Positions 45,047 through 54,851 of a stretch of 64,000 bases of DNA are shown here, in pieces. The stretch is from an uncultured Glaciecola sp. GTDB taxonomy: Bacteria > Pseudomonadota > Gammaproteobacteria > Enterobacterales > Alteromonadaceae. The DNA lies in assembly GCA_947496235.1 (NCBI GenBank), contig CANMCE010000006.1, positions 124,001 through 188,000 of the forward strand. Reading direction: 5' to 3'. Each line of letters starts with the position of its first letter. The stretch's first letter is position 1. The position numbers and the translations under genes are program-made. The notes under the pieces are model-generated. The model saw nothing but the letters and a program-made list of their open reading frames with translations, was not told the origin of the DNA and searched no databases.

Positions 45047-45489
45047 TGAAAAAATTTAAAATAGCAGCGGGAGTGATAGGGTGCTTTTTAGCATCAACGG
45101 CTACCGCCACAGAACTGGTATATACACCCATTAATCCTAGTTTCGGGGGAAACCCGTTAAATGGGTCATTTTTACTCAATAAAGCGAATTCACAAAATCG
45201 GCATTCAGCGCCATTAACTGAGCGTTCATATGATGAGAGACTGCAAGAATCTCTTGAGCGTGCTTACATCAACCGAATTGTTCGAGAAATTACTGATTTA
45301 GCTTTTGGTGAGCAAGAAGTTGATGAAAATGGCAACCCAATAGACAGTATTTTCGACCAAGACAGTATCTTTACCAGCGGTGATTTTCAAGTCGAATTAA
45401 TTACGTCAAATCCAGACAGTATAATTGTCAATATAACCAATCTTGTTAGCGGCGAAGTGACAATTGTTGAAATTCCGAGATTTGGTTAA
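45046..45489 (+). CDS. csgF: Curli assembly protein CsgF
   Basis: 147 residues from ATG 45046 (GGGGA 10 bases upstream; an ATG at 45040 is an alternative). Signal peptide ending TATA, then TELVYTPINPSFGGNPLNG, the conserved CsgF N-terminus that inserts into the CsgG pore. The rest is the surface-exposed part linking the channel to CsgB. Co-transcribed with csgE and csgG. Confidence 0.92.
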   Translation: MKKFKIAAGVIGCFLASTATATELVYTPINPSFGGNPLNGSFLLNKANSQNRHSAPLTERSYDERLQESLERAYINRIVREITDLAFGEQEVDENGNPIDSIFDQDSIFTSGDFQVELITSNPDSIIVNITNLVSGEVTIVEIPRFG

Positions 45490-45500
45490 GGGTTGGCATA

Positions 45501-46271
45501 ATGAGAAGTTTCTTAGCAGTAATAGGGGCCATCACATTAACAGGTTGTCAATCAATAACGAATACCATACCACCCTATCAAGAACAAGCAAATGTCATTG
45601 AAATCAGTGATACGTTAAGTGAATTAAAATCCTTACCTTCTCCTGTGGGACAGATTCCGGTGTCCGTTTATTCGTTTCGTGACCAAACGGGACAATATAA
45701 ACCGTCTTCAGGTGCCAGTTCTTTCTCCACCGCGGTAACACAGGGCGCAACCTCAATCCTTGTGCAAACTTTGAGTCAAACTGATTGGTTTTTACCGGTA
45801 GAACGTGAAGGTTTACAAAATATATTAACGGAACGAAAAATTGTTAGAGCCGCAAACGAAGAGAATAATTTACCCGAATTACCTCCATTGACCACTGCTC
45901 GAATCATCCTTGAAGGTGGTATTATTAGTTATGATACTAATATTCGAACGGGTGGTATGGGGGCCGAGTACTTTGGAGTCGGCGCTAGCGAATTATTCCG
46001 AGAAGATCAGATTTCGATTTACATGCGCGCTGTTGATGTTCGTACAGGGCAAGTGTTGGTTTCAGTTTCCACAAGTAAAAAAGTACTTAGCCAAGAAGTG
46101 AGAGCTGGCTTATTTAGATATGTGTCTTTTAGGCGTTTACTTGAAGCCGAAGCTGGATACACCACCAATGAGCCAATGTTTGAGTGTGTTAAACAAAGCA
46201 TTGAAAAAGCCGTTTCCGAACTAATATTGGAAGGCATAAATAAAGGTGTTTGGCGCGCTAGAGAAGCCTAG
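45501..46271 (+). CDS. csgG: Curli secretion channel lipoprotein CsgG
   Basis: 256 residues with a lipobox (TLTGCQ, Cys about residue 16), so outer-membrane anchored; it forms the nonameric pore that exports CsgA and CsgB. SVYSFRDQTGQYKPSSGASSF and GYTTNEPMFECVKQSIEKAV are typical CsgG segments. AAGGGTTGG precedes the ATG. It is the last gene of the forward locus, with csgD convergent 36 bases downstream. Confidence 0.93.
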   Translation: MRSFLAVIGAITLTGCQSITNTIPPYQEQANVIEISDTLSELKSLPSPVGQIPVSVYSFRDQTGQYKPSSGASSFSTAVTQGATSILVQTLSQTDWFLPVEREGLQNILTERKIVRAANEENNLPELPPLTTARIILEGGIISYDTNIRTGGMGAEYFGVGASELFREDQISIYMRAVDVRTGQVLVSVSTSKKVLSQEVRAGLFRYVSFRRLLEAEAGYTTNEPMFECVKQSIEKAVSELILEGINKGVWRAREA

Positions 46272-46307
46272 CAGGCTTAATTTATCTGTAATAACTAAGT
46301 GGTATCA

Positions 46308-46964
46308 TTAGCTAATGCGCTCGTTATACCACTTTATTAATTCCACTCTGTTTCGACATTCCGTTTTTCTAAATATACTGTAAATATGCGTCTTTACTGT
46401 ATTTACACTGATATGTAAGTTGTCTGCAATCTCTTGATTTTGAGCACCATCGGCAATGCGCTCTGTTATAGCCAATTCACGTTTAGTTAATAATGGTTCC
46501 GCAACCATTTTAGTGCTGGCTAGGTTCGGTGAATTTTGTAAAGTATCGTTGATAAAACGGGTCAATAATTTTCGGCTGAACCATTTGTTATCCTGCTTTA
46601 ACTGTTGTAACCCTTTTACGGTTAAATCAAGAGATTCATCTTTTATCAGCACGCCACTCAAACCTAATTTCAAAGCAGCGTATTGGAAATCTTGATCTTT
46701 TTCGTCCACATTAAAAATGACTTTTTTTAACTTTGGGTATTGCCTCACTAACGGCAGATTTAATAACACATTATGATTACAAAACTCTGCATCAATAAAA
46801 CAAAAATCCGTTTTCGCTATGGTTTGGTTAGAAGGTTGAATTGTGCCAATTTTAGCCGAATAGCCGCATGCATCTAGTAGATCAATAAAATGACCAATAG
46901 AAGTTTTACTTCGTCTATTTAAATCTAAAGTGTGCCGCGTGAGAATAAAAGCATGTATGGCCAA
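46308..46964 (-). CDS. csgD: LuxR/FixJ-type regulator, probable CsgD
   Basis: 218 residues. The C-terminal LuxR helix-turn-helix (LTKRELAITERIADGAQNQE...NTVKTHIYSIFRKTECRNRV) is clear, and the N-terminal 150 residues are a degenerate receiver. No run of Asp for phosphorylation is evident, like CsgD. Location beside the csg genes supports a role as their activator. The start is TTG with AAAGGA 8 bases upstream; no better start is in frame. In E. coli csgD is first in csgDEFG; here it lies convergent after csgG. Confidence 0.75.
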   Translation of the reverse strand: MAIHAFILTRHTLDLNRRSKTSIGHFIDLLDACGYSAKIGTIQPSNQTIAKTDFCFIDAEFCNHNVLLNLPLVRQYPKLKKVIFNVDEKDQDFQYAALKLGLSGVLIKDESLDLTVKGLQQLKQDNKWFSRKLLTRFINDTLQNSPNLASTKMVAEPLLTKRELAITERIADGAQNQEIADNLHISVNTVKTHIYSIFRKTECRNRVELIKWYNERIS

Positions 46965-47063
46965 CTGCGTAATCCTTTTAAAAGCCCTATATTGGTTTTA
47001 GTTTAATAATACTACAGAATCGACTTATCTTATTCATTTCTTTAGTGGTTCTTGTATTAAAAT

Positions 47064-47092
47064 TTGCGCATCAATGGTTATGGAGGTATAAT
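47064..47092 (+). promoter_or_regulatory. Sigma-70 promoter of the rimP-nusA-infB operon
   Basis: TTGCGC, 17 bases, TATAAT, well placed upstream of a leader of about 220 bases. The leader holds a hairpin CACCATT/AATGGTG (47171-47196) and two terminators. Confidence 0.75.
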
Positions 47093-47212
47093 CCGGTTTC
47101 ATTTTGTGACTCCCTGTTTTTTCATAGTCATAGACCATGCGGCATTTCTGTTGTAATAATAGCTAATGTCCACCATTAAAGTGTTGAATAATGGTGAAAG
47201 TATTTTTTAGAG

Positions 47213-47236
47213 GCTCCGCTGGTTCGGGGCTTTTTT
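47213..47236 (+). terminator. First intrinsic terminator in the rimP leader
   Basis: GCTCCG / CGGGGC stem (one G-T pair), CTGGTT loop and six T. It is 84 bases before the rimP start, with no gene before it, so it looks like an attenuator. Confidence 0.7.
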
Positions 47237-47273
47237 ATTGGTGTCGATTTAGCTAAATACGGCACTGCGTGAT

Positions 47274-47293
47274 GGGCTTAATGCCCTTTTTTT
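47274..47293 (+). terminator. Second intrinsic terminator in the rimP leader
   Basis: GGGC / GCCC stem with a five-base loop and seven T, 13 bases before the rimP ribosome binding site. A short stem, so partial. It follows the first terminator by 38 bases. Confidence 0.6.
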
Positions 47294-47319
47294 ATATTTA
47301 AATTTGGAGGTCGTTAGCT

Positions 47320-47784
47320 TTGTCTCAATTAGAGAATCGCTTAACTACTATGTTATCACCCGCGGTAGAAGCTCTAGGCTTTGAATTAGTGGGCGTTGAA
47401 TTTGTAAGGGCAGGAAAGCACAGTACTTTGCGCGTGTACATTGATCATGAAAATGGTATCGATGTGGATGATTGCGCTGATGTGAGTCATCAAGTGAGTG
47501 CTGTATTAGATGTCGAAGATCCAATTTCAACAGAATATAACCTTGAAGTTTCATCTCCTGGTATGGATCGTCCTTTATTCAAACCAGCCCACTTTCAAAA
47601 TGTGGTTGGCCAAGAAATAAGCGTTAAATTAAATATGCCACAACAAGGACGACGTAACTTTAAAGGCATGCTGCAGGCAGCAAACGAGAACGATTTTACC
47701 ATTTTGGTGGATAAAGAAAGCTTTACCCTTGCATACGCAAACGTTGGAAAAGCTAACTTGGTGCCAAACTTCAATGAATTATAA
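47320..47784 (+). CDS. rimP: Ribosome maturation factor RimP
   Basis: 154 residues. TTG start with GGAGG 9 bases upstream. RimP assists 30S subunit maturation. The N-terminal LVGVEFVRAGKHSTLRVYIDHENGI and NLEVSSPGMDRPLFKP are the family motifs. It precedes nusA, 30 bases away, as in most gammaproteobacteria. Confidence 0.95.
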   Translation: MSQLENRLTTMLSPAVEALGFELVGVEFVRAGKHSTLRVYIDHENGIDVDDCADVSHQVSAVLDVEDPISTEYNLEVSSPGMDRPLFKPAHFQNVVGQEISVKLNMPQQGRRNFKGMLQAANENDFTILVDKESFTLAYANVGKANLVPNFNEL

Positions 47785-47814
47785 TTAGATTGCCGAAAGG
47801 GTAATGAGGATAAA

Positions 47815-49308
47815 ATGAACAAAGAGATTTTATTAGTTGCTGAAGCAGTTTCTAACGAAAAACAAGTTCCAAGAGAAAAAATTTTTGAAGCCCTTGAGTA
47901 TGCGTTAGCAAGTGCAACCAAGAAAAAGAATCATGGTGATATCGAAGTAAGAATTGAAATTGACCGTGATACTGGTGATTTTGACACTTTTAGACGTTGG
48001 TTAGTAATTGAAGATGATCAGCCGCAAGAAAACCCTTATGCAGAAATTACCTTATCTGCTGCACAGGTTGATGATCCTGATATTGCGCTAGGGGATTATG
48101 TAGAAGAGCAAATTGAATCTATTCAATTCGACCGAATCACAACACAGACGGCTAAACAGGTTATCGTACAAAAAGTGCGAGAAGCAGAACGCGCACAAAT
48201 GATCGCTGAATATGAAGATAAAGTCGGTGAATTGGTTACAGGTACAGTTAAGAAAGTGAATCGTGACAATATAATTATCGATTTAGGGAATAATGCTGAA
48301 GGTGTTATTTTTCGAGACGATATGTTGCCGCGTGAAACCTTTAGACCAGGCGATAGAGTGCGCGGATTGCTTTATGTGATTCGTCCAGAAGCTCGAGGTG
48401 CACAGCTATTTATTAGCCGAACACATCCGGATATGTTAGTTGAATTATTCCGCTTAGAAGTACCTGAAATTGCCGAAGAGACGTTAGAAATTAAATCTGC
48501 CGCAAGGGATCCAGGTGCACGGGCAAAAATTGCTGTAAAAACCAACGACAAACGCCTTGATCCAGTAGGTGCTTGTGTGGGCATGCGTGGTTCGCGTGTA
48601 CAGGCTGTATCGAGCGAATTAGGTGGTGAGCGAGTAGACATAGTGTTATGGGATGAAAACCCAGCGACTTTCGTCGTAAACGCGATGGCGCCAGCAGAAG
48701 TAGCCTCCATTGTAGTAGATGAAGATACTCATACCATGGATGTTGCAGTTGAAAGTGATAACCTAGCGCAAGCTATAGGTCGTAGCGGTCAAAACGTGCG
48801 TTTAGCAAGCCAATTAACAGGCTGGGAACTAAACGTGATGACTGTTGATGATATGAATAATAAACACCAAGAAGAAAACGCCAAAGTGCTCGAATTATTT
48901 ACCATGCACTTAGATATTGATGAAGATTTTGCCGGTGTTTTGGTGGACGAAGGTTTTTCAACCTTAGAAGAAATCGCCTATGTGCCTGTAGCTGAGTTGT
49001 TAGATATCGAAGGTTTAGACGAAGATATTGTAGAAGAGCTTAGAAATAGAGCAAAAGCAGCTTTAACAACTAAAGCGTTAGCCAATGAAGAATCGTTAGA
49101 AAGTGCTGAGCCAGAGCAAGAATTGTTAGATCTTGAAGGTATGGATAGACATTTAGCATATGTTTTATCTAGCCGAGGTATCACTAATCTTGAAGCATTA
49201 GCTGAACAGGGCACTGACGATATCAGTGATATTGAAGAACTGACCGAAGAAAAGGCCGGTGAACTAATTATGGCCGCTCGAAACATTGTTTGGTTTAACG
49301 AAGCTTAG
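47815..49308 (+). CDS. nusA: Transcription elongation/termination factor NusA
   Basis: 497 residues with the full domain order: N-terminal RNA polymerase-binding domain, S1 (about 135-200, [19 protein letters not shown]), KH1 and KH2 ([35 protein letters not shown]) and two C-terminal acidic repeats. Length matches E. coli (495). It pauses RNA polymerase, helps termination and takes part in antitermination. The leader terminators upstream could be the site of its own feedback. Confidence 0.97.
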   Translation: MNKEILLVAEAVSNEKQVPREKIFEALEYALASATKKKNHGDIEVRIEIDRDTGDFDTFRRWLVIEDDQPQENPYAEITLSAAQVDDPDIALGDYVEEQIESIQFDRITTQTAKQVIVQKVREAERAQMIAEYEDKVGELVTGTVKKVNRDNIIIDLGNNAEGVIFRDDMLPRETFRPGDRVRGLLYVIRPEARGAQLFISRTHPDMLVELFRLEVPEIAEETLEIKSAARDPGARAKIAVKTNDKRLDPVGACVGMRGSRVQAVSSELGGERVDIVLWDENPATFVVNAMAPAEVASIVVDEDTHTMDVAVESDNLAQAIGRSGQNVRLASQLTGWELNVMTVDDMNNKHQEENAKVLELFTMHLDIDEDFAGVLVDEGFSTLEEIAYVPVAELLDIEGLDEDIVEELRNRAKAALTTKALANEESLESAEPEQELLDLEGMDRHLAYVLSSRGITNLEALAEQGTDDISDIEELTEEKAGELIMAARNIVWFNEA

Positions 49309-49328
49309 GTCAAGGAGTCAAATATAGT

Positions 49329-51938
49329 ATGTCAGAAGTAACAATAGAAAAACTCGCCGACAGCATCGGGACCTCTGTTGATAGACTGTTACAACAGTTT
49401 AACGACGCTGGTATGCCCAAGAAATTGGGCGAATCTGTCACAGAAGATGAAAAACAGAAGCTGCTAGATTTTCTGAATAAGCAACATGGTGGAGAAGGTG
49501 CTCAAGCGCCGAAAAAAATGACCTTGCAACGCAAGACAACCAGTACCATCAGTTTAGGAAAGTCACGTGCTGTAAAAGTTGAAGTGCGTAAAAAGCGCAC
49601 TTACGTGAAACGTACAGATATTGAAGAGCAACGCTTAGCGGAAGAAGAAGCTAAACGTAAAGAAGAAGAGGCTCGAGCTAGACGTGAAGCGGAACAGAAA
49701 GCTGAAGCAGAAGCTAAACGCATTGCTGAAGAAAAAGCGCGTCAAGCAGAAGAGCAGCGCAAGGCAAAAGAAGCTGAACGTAAAGCGCAAGCAGAAAAGG
49801 CTAAAAAAGAAGCTGAAGAGCGCAAACAATCTGAATCTAGCCTAACTGAAGAAGAAAAGGCTGAGTTAGAAAAAGCGCGTGCAGAAGAAGAGCGCCTCAA
49901 GCAGCAGCAAGAAGAAGAAGCTCAGAAAAAGCTTGAAGAAGAAGCCAAAAAAGCGGCTGAAAATGCGAAAAAACTCGCAGAAGAAAACGAACGCCGCTGG
50001 AAAGAAGAAGAAGAACGACGTAAGCGCGAAGAAGCGGAAGAAGTGCACATGTACTCAAATCGCTATGCTCAGGAAGAAGAAGATCGCGAAGATATGGAAA
50101 TCGAGCGTAGTAGCCGTCGTCGCAAAAAATCAAAGAAAAATGCCGGAGAGCACTTGAAGCAAGGTTTTAATAAGCCAGCTGCGCCTGTAGAGCGTGTTGT
50201 TAAGCTGGGTGAAACCATCACTGTGGGTGAATTAGCAAGTCGTATGGCAGTTAAAGGGACAGAAGTCATTAAAACCATGATGAAAATGGGTGAAATGGCA
50301 ACTATCAACCAAGTACTGGACCAAGAGACAGCTTCTTTAGTTATAGAAGAGATGGGACATAAATATGAACTAGTGAATGAAAACGCACTAGAAGATGAAT
50401 TAATCGCAGATCTAGGTAAAGGCGAAGGCGAAACTAGAGCACCTGTAGTCACCATTATGGGTCACGTTGACCATGGTAAAACATCGCTACTAGATTATAT
50501 TCGACGCGCTAAAGTTGCCGATGGCGAAGCCGGCGGTATTACTCAGCATATTGGTGCATATAGTGTTGAGACAGAGAATGGTAGAATTGCTTTTCTAGAT
50601 ACACCAGGACACGCCGCGTTTACCGCAATGCGTGCACGGGGTGCGACAGCAACTGATATTGTTGTCGTTGTAGTCGCAGCGGACGATGGTGTCATGCCAC
50701 AAACCAAAGAAGCGATCCAACACGCTAGAGCAGCCAATGTGCCAATCATTGTTGCAGTTAACAAAATGGACAAAGAAACTGCCGATCCTGAAAGAGTGAA
50801 AACTGAATTATCTCAGTTAGAAGTCATTCCGGAAGAGTGGGGCGGTGAACACCAATTTGTAAATGTTTCAGCCAAAACAGGGTTAGGTATTGATGAATTG
50901 CTTGAAGCTATCTCTTTACATGCTGAAGTACTTGAACTTAAAGCGGTAAAAGATGGTCCAGCAAAAGGCATTGTTATCGAGTCTCGTTTGGACAAAGGTC
51001 GAGGACCAGTAGCCTCTATCTTGGTACAAGAAGGTGAGTTAAAGCCAGGGCAAATTCTCCTTTGTGGTGAAGAATATGGCCGTGTACGTGCGATGCGCGA
51101 TGAAAACGGGAATGAAGTTAAATCAGCTGGGCCTTCAACGCCGGTAGAAATACTTGGTTTATCTGGTGTACCAAATGCTGGTGAAGATGCACTTGTTGTA
51201 AAAGATGAGCGTAAAGCAAAAGAAGTTGCGGCTAAACGTCACTCTAAGAAGCGAGAACTTAAACTAGCTAAACAACAAAAAGCTAAACTTGAAAACATGT
51301 TTGCTAACATGGAAAGCGGTGAAGTTAGTGATTTAAACATAGTGCTTAAAGCCGATGTTCAAGGTTCAATAGAAGCCATCGCGGATAGTTTGGTCAAGTT
51401 GTCGACCAGCGAAGTAAAAGTCAATATCGTTGGTAGTGGCGTAGGTGGTATTACAGAAACTGACGCCTCCTTAGCGGCAGCGTCAAGTGCCATTATCATC
51501 GGCTTTAACGTACGTGCGGATGCAGCAGCGAGAAGAACAATTGAAGCTGAAGAAATTGATTTGCGCTACTACAGCATCATTTATGAGTTAATTGATGAAG
51601 TTAAGCAAGCCATGAGCGGTATGCTTGCACCTGAGTTTAAACAGGAAATCATCGGATTAGCGGAAGTAAGAGATGTATTTAAATCACCGAAATTGGGCGC
51701 TATCGCTGGTTGTATGGTCACTGAAGGAACCATTAAACGCAGTAACCCAATTCGTGTTCTTCGTGAAAACGTGGTTATTTATGAAGGTGAGCTAGAATCA
51801 CTTCGCCGCTTTAAAGACGATGTTCAAGAAGTTAAGAAAGGGTTTGAATGTGGTATTGGCGTTAAAAATTATAACGATGTAAAAGTCGGTGACCAAATCG
51901 AAGTTTACGAAATAGTAGAAGTTAAACGCGAAATTTAA
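49329..51938 (+). CDS. infB: Translation initiation factor IF-2
   Basis: 869 residues. N-terminal IF2_N domain (about 1-55), then a long Glu/Lys/Ala-rich low-complexity linker (about 90-260), a second IF2_N (about 290-345) and the GTPase from about 375 ([31 protein letters not shown]). C-terminal domains II-IV follow, ending with the fMet-tRNA-binding barrel. It brings fMet-tRNA to the 30S subunit. The Lys/Glu linker explains all reverse-strand open frames here; those are shadows. Confidence 0.97.
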   Translation: MSEVTIEKLADSIGTSVDRLLQQFNDAGMPKKLGESVTEDEKQKLLDFLNKQHGGEGAQAPKKMTLQRKTTSTISLGKSRAVKVEVRKKRTYVKRTDIEEQRLAEEEAKRKEEEARARREAEQKAEAEAKRIAEEKARQAEEQRKAKEAERKAQAEKAKKEAEERKQSESSLTEEEKAELEKARAEEERLKQQQEEEAQKKLEEEAKKAAENAKKLAEENERRWKEEEERRKREEAEEVHMYSNRYAQEEEDREDMEIERSSRRRKKSKKNAGEHLKQGFNKPAAPVERVVKLGETITVGELASRMAVKGTEVIKTMMKMGEMATINQVLDQETASLVIEEMGHKYELVNENALEDELIADLGKGEGETRAPVVTIMGHVDHGKTSLLDYIRRAKVADGEAGGITQHIGAYSVETENGRIAFLDTPGHAAFTAMRARGATATDIVVVVVAADDGVMPQTKEAIQHARAANVPIIVAVNKMDKETADPERVKTELSQLEVIPEEWGGEHQFVNVSAKTGLGIDELLEAISLHAEVLELKAVKDGPAKGIVIESRLDKGRGPVASILVQEGELKPGQILLCGEEYGRVRAMRDENGNEVKSAGPSTPVEILGLSGVPNAGEDALVVKDERKAKEVAAKRHSKKRELKLAKQQKAKLENMFANMESGEVSDLNIVLKADVQGSIEAIADSLVKLSTSEVKVNIVGSGVGGITETDASLAAASSAIIIGFNVRADAAARRTIEAEEIDLRYYSIIYELIDEVKQAMSGMLAPEFKQEIIGLAEVRDVFKSPKLGAIAGCMVTEGTIKRSNPIRVLRENVVIYEGELESLRRFKDDVQEVKKGFECGIGVKNYNDVKVGDQIEVYEIVEVKREI

Positions 51939-51957
51939 CATTTATTCCAAAGCTTGA

Positions 51958-51984
51958 AATGGAGGCATCAGGCCTCCATTTTTG
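51958..51984 (+). terminator. Intrinsic terminator or attenuator after infB
   Basis: AATGGAGGC / GCCTCCATT 9-bp stem with a five-base loop and TTTTT, 39 bases before rbfA. Some transcripts likely stop here, reducing rbfA-truB relative to infB. Confidence 0.85.
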
Positions 51985-52022
51985 TCTTAACGGAAAAATT
52001 TTAAACATTAAGAGGCACTTTT

Positions 52023-52406
52023 GTGGCTAGAGAATTTTCAAGAACTGACAGAGTCAGTCAGCAGTTACATAAAGAAATCGCATTGATACTGCAACATGAA
52101 TTTAAGCACCGTCATCCAGAGGTCGGAATGATAACGCTATCTGAAGTCGAAGTATCAAAAGACTTAAGTCATGCTAAAGTCTTTATTAGTTTTTTCTTGG
52201 ATGATGAAGAAAAAAATAAAGCCGATTTTAACACATTAAAAGAATCCGCCAGTTTTATACGTGGCTTGCTGGCCAAACGTATTCGAATGCGCAGCACGCC
52301 AGCTCTGCATTTTATGTGGGACACGTCTATGCTGGAAGGTGCGCGAATTAGTGCCTTAGTGGATAAGGCAATTGCATCAGATAAAAATAGAAACTCAGAC
52401 GATTAA
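52023..52406 (+). CDS. rbfA: Ribosome-binding factor RbfA
   Basis: 127 residues, GTG start with AGAGG upstream. The N-terminus AREFSRTDRVSQQLHKEIAL resembles E. coli RbfA. It is a KH-fold cold-shock protein that binds the immature 30S subunit. The stop codon abuts the truB start (TAAATG). Confidence 0.95.
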   Translation: MAREFSRTDRVSQQLHKEIALILQHEFKHRHPEVGMITLSEVEVSKDLSHAKVFISFFLDDEEKNKADFNTLKESASFIRGLLAKRIRMRSTPALHFMWDTSMLEGARISALVDKAIASDKNRNSDD

Positions 52407-53339
52407 ATGGCCAGAAAAAGAAAAGGCAGACCAGTTAATGGTGTGCTCCTGATTAATAAACAAAAGGGGCAATCATCGAATAACGTTGTGCAGCAAGTTA
52501 AACGCCTTTTTAATGCACAAAAAGCTGGGCATACAGGCGCATTAGATCCACTTGCCACTGGCATGCTACCTGTGGGTTTAGGCGAAGCAACTAAATTCTC
52601 ACAGTTTCTATTAGATGCAGACAAAACCTATGAAGTAGTAGCTCATTTAGGGGTAAGAACAGATACCTCTGATGCTGATGGCGAAATTGTCGCTACAGCA
52701 ACTACCCAGGGCATTACACGCAAGCAGATAGATAAGGGGATTGAGACCTTTAGAGGTGAGATTCTGCAGACGCCGTCGATTTATTCAGCGTTAAAGTATC
52801 AGGGCAAACCTCTTTATTATTATGCGCGCAAGGGAATCGACGTTCCTAGGCCTACACGCAAAATCACAGTATTCGATATTCAAGTGCTCTCTTGGCAAGA
52901 TGATAAACTCACCATGAAAATCAGTTGTTCAAAAGGTACTTATATTCGAACCATAGTAGATGACCTTGGAGAGCTGTTAGGTTGCGGCGCTCACGTGGCT
53001 GAATTAAGAAGAACCAGTGTGACGCCGTTTCAAGCATCGAAAATGTTGTCGGTTGATGACCTAACAAACATGCAATCGAATAAAGAAGAGGGCAATTTTA
53101 GCGAGCTTGATGCACTTTTGTTACCCATGGATATACAAGTGGGTTCATTGGATAAAATCGAATTAGATGCAGAGGCTGCTGAAAAATTTAATCACGGAAT
53201 GCAACTGCCATTAGGGCCAGACTTTATTCAAGGCGCTAAATTAAGAGTCTACAATAAAGTTAATCAGCAATTTTTAGGGGTTGCAGAAGTTAATGCGCAG
53301 CAACAATTACAGCCTAGTAGGGTTGTGGTCTACAATTAA
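52407..53339 (+). CDS. truB: tRNA pseudouridine-55 synthase TruB
   Basis: 310 residues. It makes pseudouridine 55 in the T loop of tRNA. The catalytic segment GHTGALDPLATGMLPVGLGEA carries the essential Asp, and CSKGTYIRTIVDDLGELLGC is the second family motif. The PUA-like tail is present. Translationally coupled to rbfA. Confidence 0.97.
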   Translation: MARKRKGRPVNGVLLINKQKGQSSNNVVQQVKRLFNAQKAGHTGALDPLATGMLPVGLGEATKFSQFLLDADKTYEVVAHLGVRTDTSDADGEIVATATTQGITRKQIDKGIETFRGEILQTPSIYSALKYQGKPLYYYARKGIDVPRPTRKITVFDIQVLSWQDDKLTMKISCSKGTYIRTIVDDLGELLGCGAHVAELRRTSVTPFQASKMLSVDDLTNMQSNKEEGNFSELDALLLPMDIQVGSLDKIELDAEAAEKFNHGMQLPLGPDFIQGAKLRVYNKVNQQFLGVAEVNAQQQLQPSRVVVYN

Positions 53340-53349
53340 ACAAAATAAC

Positions 53350-53377
53350 TTGTAATTTTTACTGTGCACATTATAAT
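53350..53377 (+). promoter_or_regulatory. Sigma-70 promoter of rpsO
   Basis: TTGTAA, 16 bases, TATAAT. The resulting 5' leader of about 60 bases is where S15 autoregulates in E. coli; I did not fold it. Confidence 0.75.
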
Positions 53378-53444
53378 GCGCGCTCTTCAAATGTCGCTGA
53401 ATTAGTGATCGGCACATTTTAACGTGTAAACTAACGAGGTATAT

Positions 53445-53714
53445 ATGTCACTAAATACACAAGAAACAGCAGCAATTATTGCTGAACACGCTAGAGGCGA
53501 AGGTGACACAGGTTCACCTGAAGTACAAGTAGCTTTGTTGACTCACAACATCAACAAACTTCAAGGCCACTTTTCAGAGCATAAAAAAGACCACCATTCA
53601 CGTCGTGGTTTGTTGAGAATGGTTTCTCAGCGCAGAAAAATGCTTGATTATTTAAAGCGTAAAGATCTTAGCCGTTATCAAGATCTGATCAAAAAGCTAG
53701 GTCTACGTCGTTAA
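53445..53714 (+). CDS. rpsO: 30S ribosomal protein S15
   Basis: 89 residues, the standard length. [20 protein letters not shown] and [20 protein letters not shown] are highly conserved S15 sequence. It binds 16S rRNA helix 22. Own promoter and terminator. Confidence 0.98.
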   Translation: MSLNTQETAAIIAEHARGEGDTGSPEVQVALLTHNINKLQGHFSEHKKDHHSRRGLLRMVSQRRKMLDYLKRKDLSRYQDLIKKLGLRR

Positions 53715-53737
53715 TTCGATGGGTTAGATTAAAAAGA

Positions 53738-53764
53738 GGCGCTTCAATTGAAGCGCCTTTTTTA
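53738..53764. terminator. Bidirectional intrinsic terminator after rpsO
   Basis: GGCGCTTCAATTGAAGCGCC perfect palindromic stem with a T run on the right and TCTTTTT on the reverse strand. Confidence 0.92.
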
Positions 53765-53788
53765 TTACTTGAGAATATTGGTCTTGAA

Positions 53789-54511
53789 TTAAACTGAGCG
53801 TTTAATTAATTCTTCTAACTTAGTTTCCAATTCATTGATTTGTCGAAGTAGGTTGGTATTGCGTTGTTCTAGCAAAATAAGCTTTTCATTAATATCACGG
53901 ACTTTGGAAGCGTTTGCGGTATCGTTTTCGGATAAAGATTCTCTTTCTACTGATGCGGCTAACATACTATTTGCTTGTTCATTCACGGTAGCATTTAAAG
54001 TCGATATTCTGCCAGCAAGTTGTTGCGCTTGGGTTTCCAAATTTTTAGTTTTATTGTCCAAGACAGAGACTAACTTATTAATATCTCCTTTGAAGTTACC
54101 AACAGAGTTAGATAACTCTTTAATTTCTTGCTGATTGCGGCGCCATGCGCTGGCCCAAAGCTTGTCCATCTGCTCCCAGAGTTCGTTGGCTTTTTCTGAT
54201 AATTCACCAACCTTTACCTGCAACGCAACCGTGGACTCTCCCATCTCTTCACCGGTGGCTGATAAACGGCTTTCTAACGACGATAATCGCTCTATATTGC
54301 TATTGATGGTTTGATTTGCATTTTGCAATTGAATAAACAAATAAACACATCCAGCGACCGCGACGACGCTTACGAATATTAATGATGAAACCAACCAGTT
54401 ATTACTTTTAACTATAGTCGTTTGTGTCGGCCTTCTTTGAGAACTGGTTGTTATTCTATCGTTTACATCAACATTGATAGGGGCAAAATCTTTATCTTTA
54501 TTGTCCGCCAT
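53789..54511 (-). CDS. Single-pass membrane protein with long coiled coil
   Basis: 240 residues. A basic/polar N-terminal tail of about 37 residues is followed by one membrane helix (about 40-61, WLVSSLIFVSVVAVAGCVYL) and a periplasmic coiled coil to the end (ERLSSLESRLSATGEEM, QQLAGRISTLNATVNEQANS, LEQRNTNLLRQINELETKL). No family recognised beyond the general architecture. The tail is unusually rich in Thr/Gln/Arg. It is separated from the GGDEF gene by 340 bases and divergent from it. Confidence 0.65.
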   Translation of the reverse strand: MADNKDKDFAPINVDVNDRITTSSQRRPTQTTIVKSNNWLVSSLIFVSVVAVAGCVYLFIQLQNANQTINSNIERLSSLESRLSATGEEMGESTVALQVKVGELSEKANELWEQMDKLWASAWRRNQQEIKELSNSVGNFKGDINKLVSVLDNKTKNLETQAQQLAGRISTLNATVNEQANSMLAASVERESLSENDTANASKVRDINEKLILLEQRNTNLLRQINELETKLEELIKRSV

Positions 54512-54851
54512 TATAAAAATCCACTAAATCATTTATTTTTGTTCGAAGCTTTTTGGAATTAACCCTAAATACGCCGGATAAATCCATAATAAGCAATTAT
54601 TTATTAGTTACGATAAGGTATCAGAAAGTTGATCAATGGGAAATTATAAAACTTAATTATCAATAATACTTTTCTTTCGCCGATACAAACTTACTGAAAG
54701 AGTAAAGATTCTTCGCAATAAGCGATAAACCTTAGTGAATACTAGATTGATTGCTTAAGAAATACTCGAAACCCCTTTATCTAAGTTAAAAAATTGCAAA
54801 AGGTAATAATACACCTTATGATGATTTTACATTGTAAAACGCACGGTTTAT
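54512..54851. other. 340-base intergenic region, no gene seen
   Basis: Divergent promoter region between the coiled-coil gene and the GGDEF/EAL gene. The only clear element is the sigma-70 promoter listed separately at 54794. No gene or hairpin stands out. Confidence 0.5.
54794..54822 (+). promoter_or_regulatory. Sigma-70 promoter of the GGDEF/EAL gene
   Basis: TTGCAA, 17 bases, TATGAT, about 30 bases before the ATG at 54852. Confidence 0.7.

Noticed and set aside
46965-47319. tRNA-fMet (metY) before rimP as in E. coli
   Set aside because: No tRNA-like sequence is in this region; the initiator tRNA lies alone at 39038-39114.
49600-50160. Several overlapping open frames on both strands
   Set aside because: They are shadows of the Lys/Glu-rich linker of infB, with low-complexity sequence.
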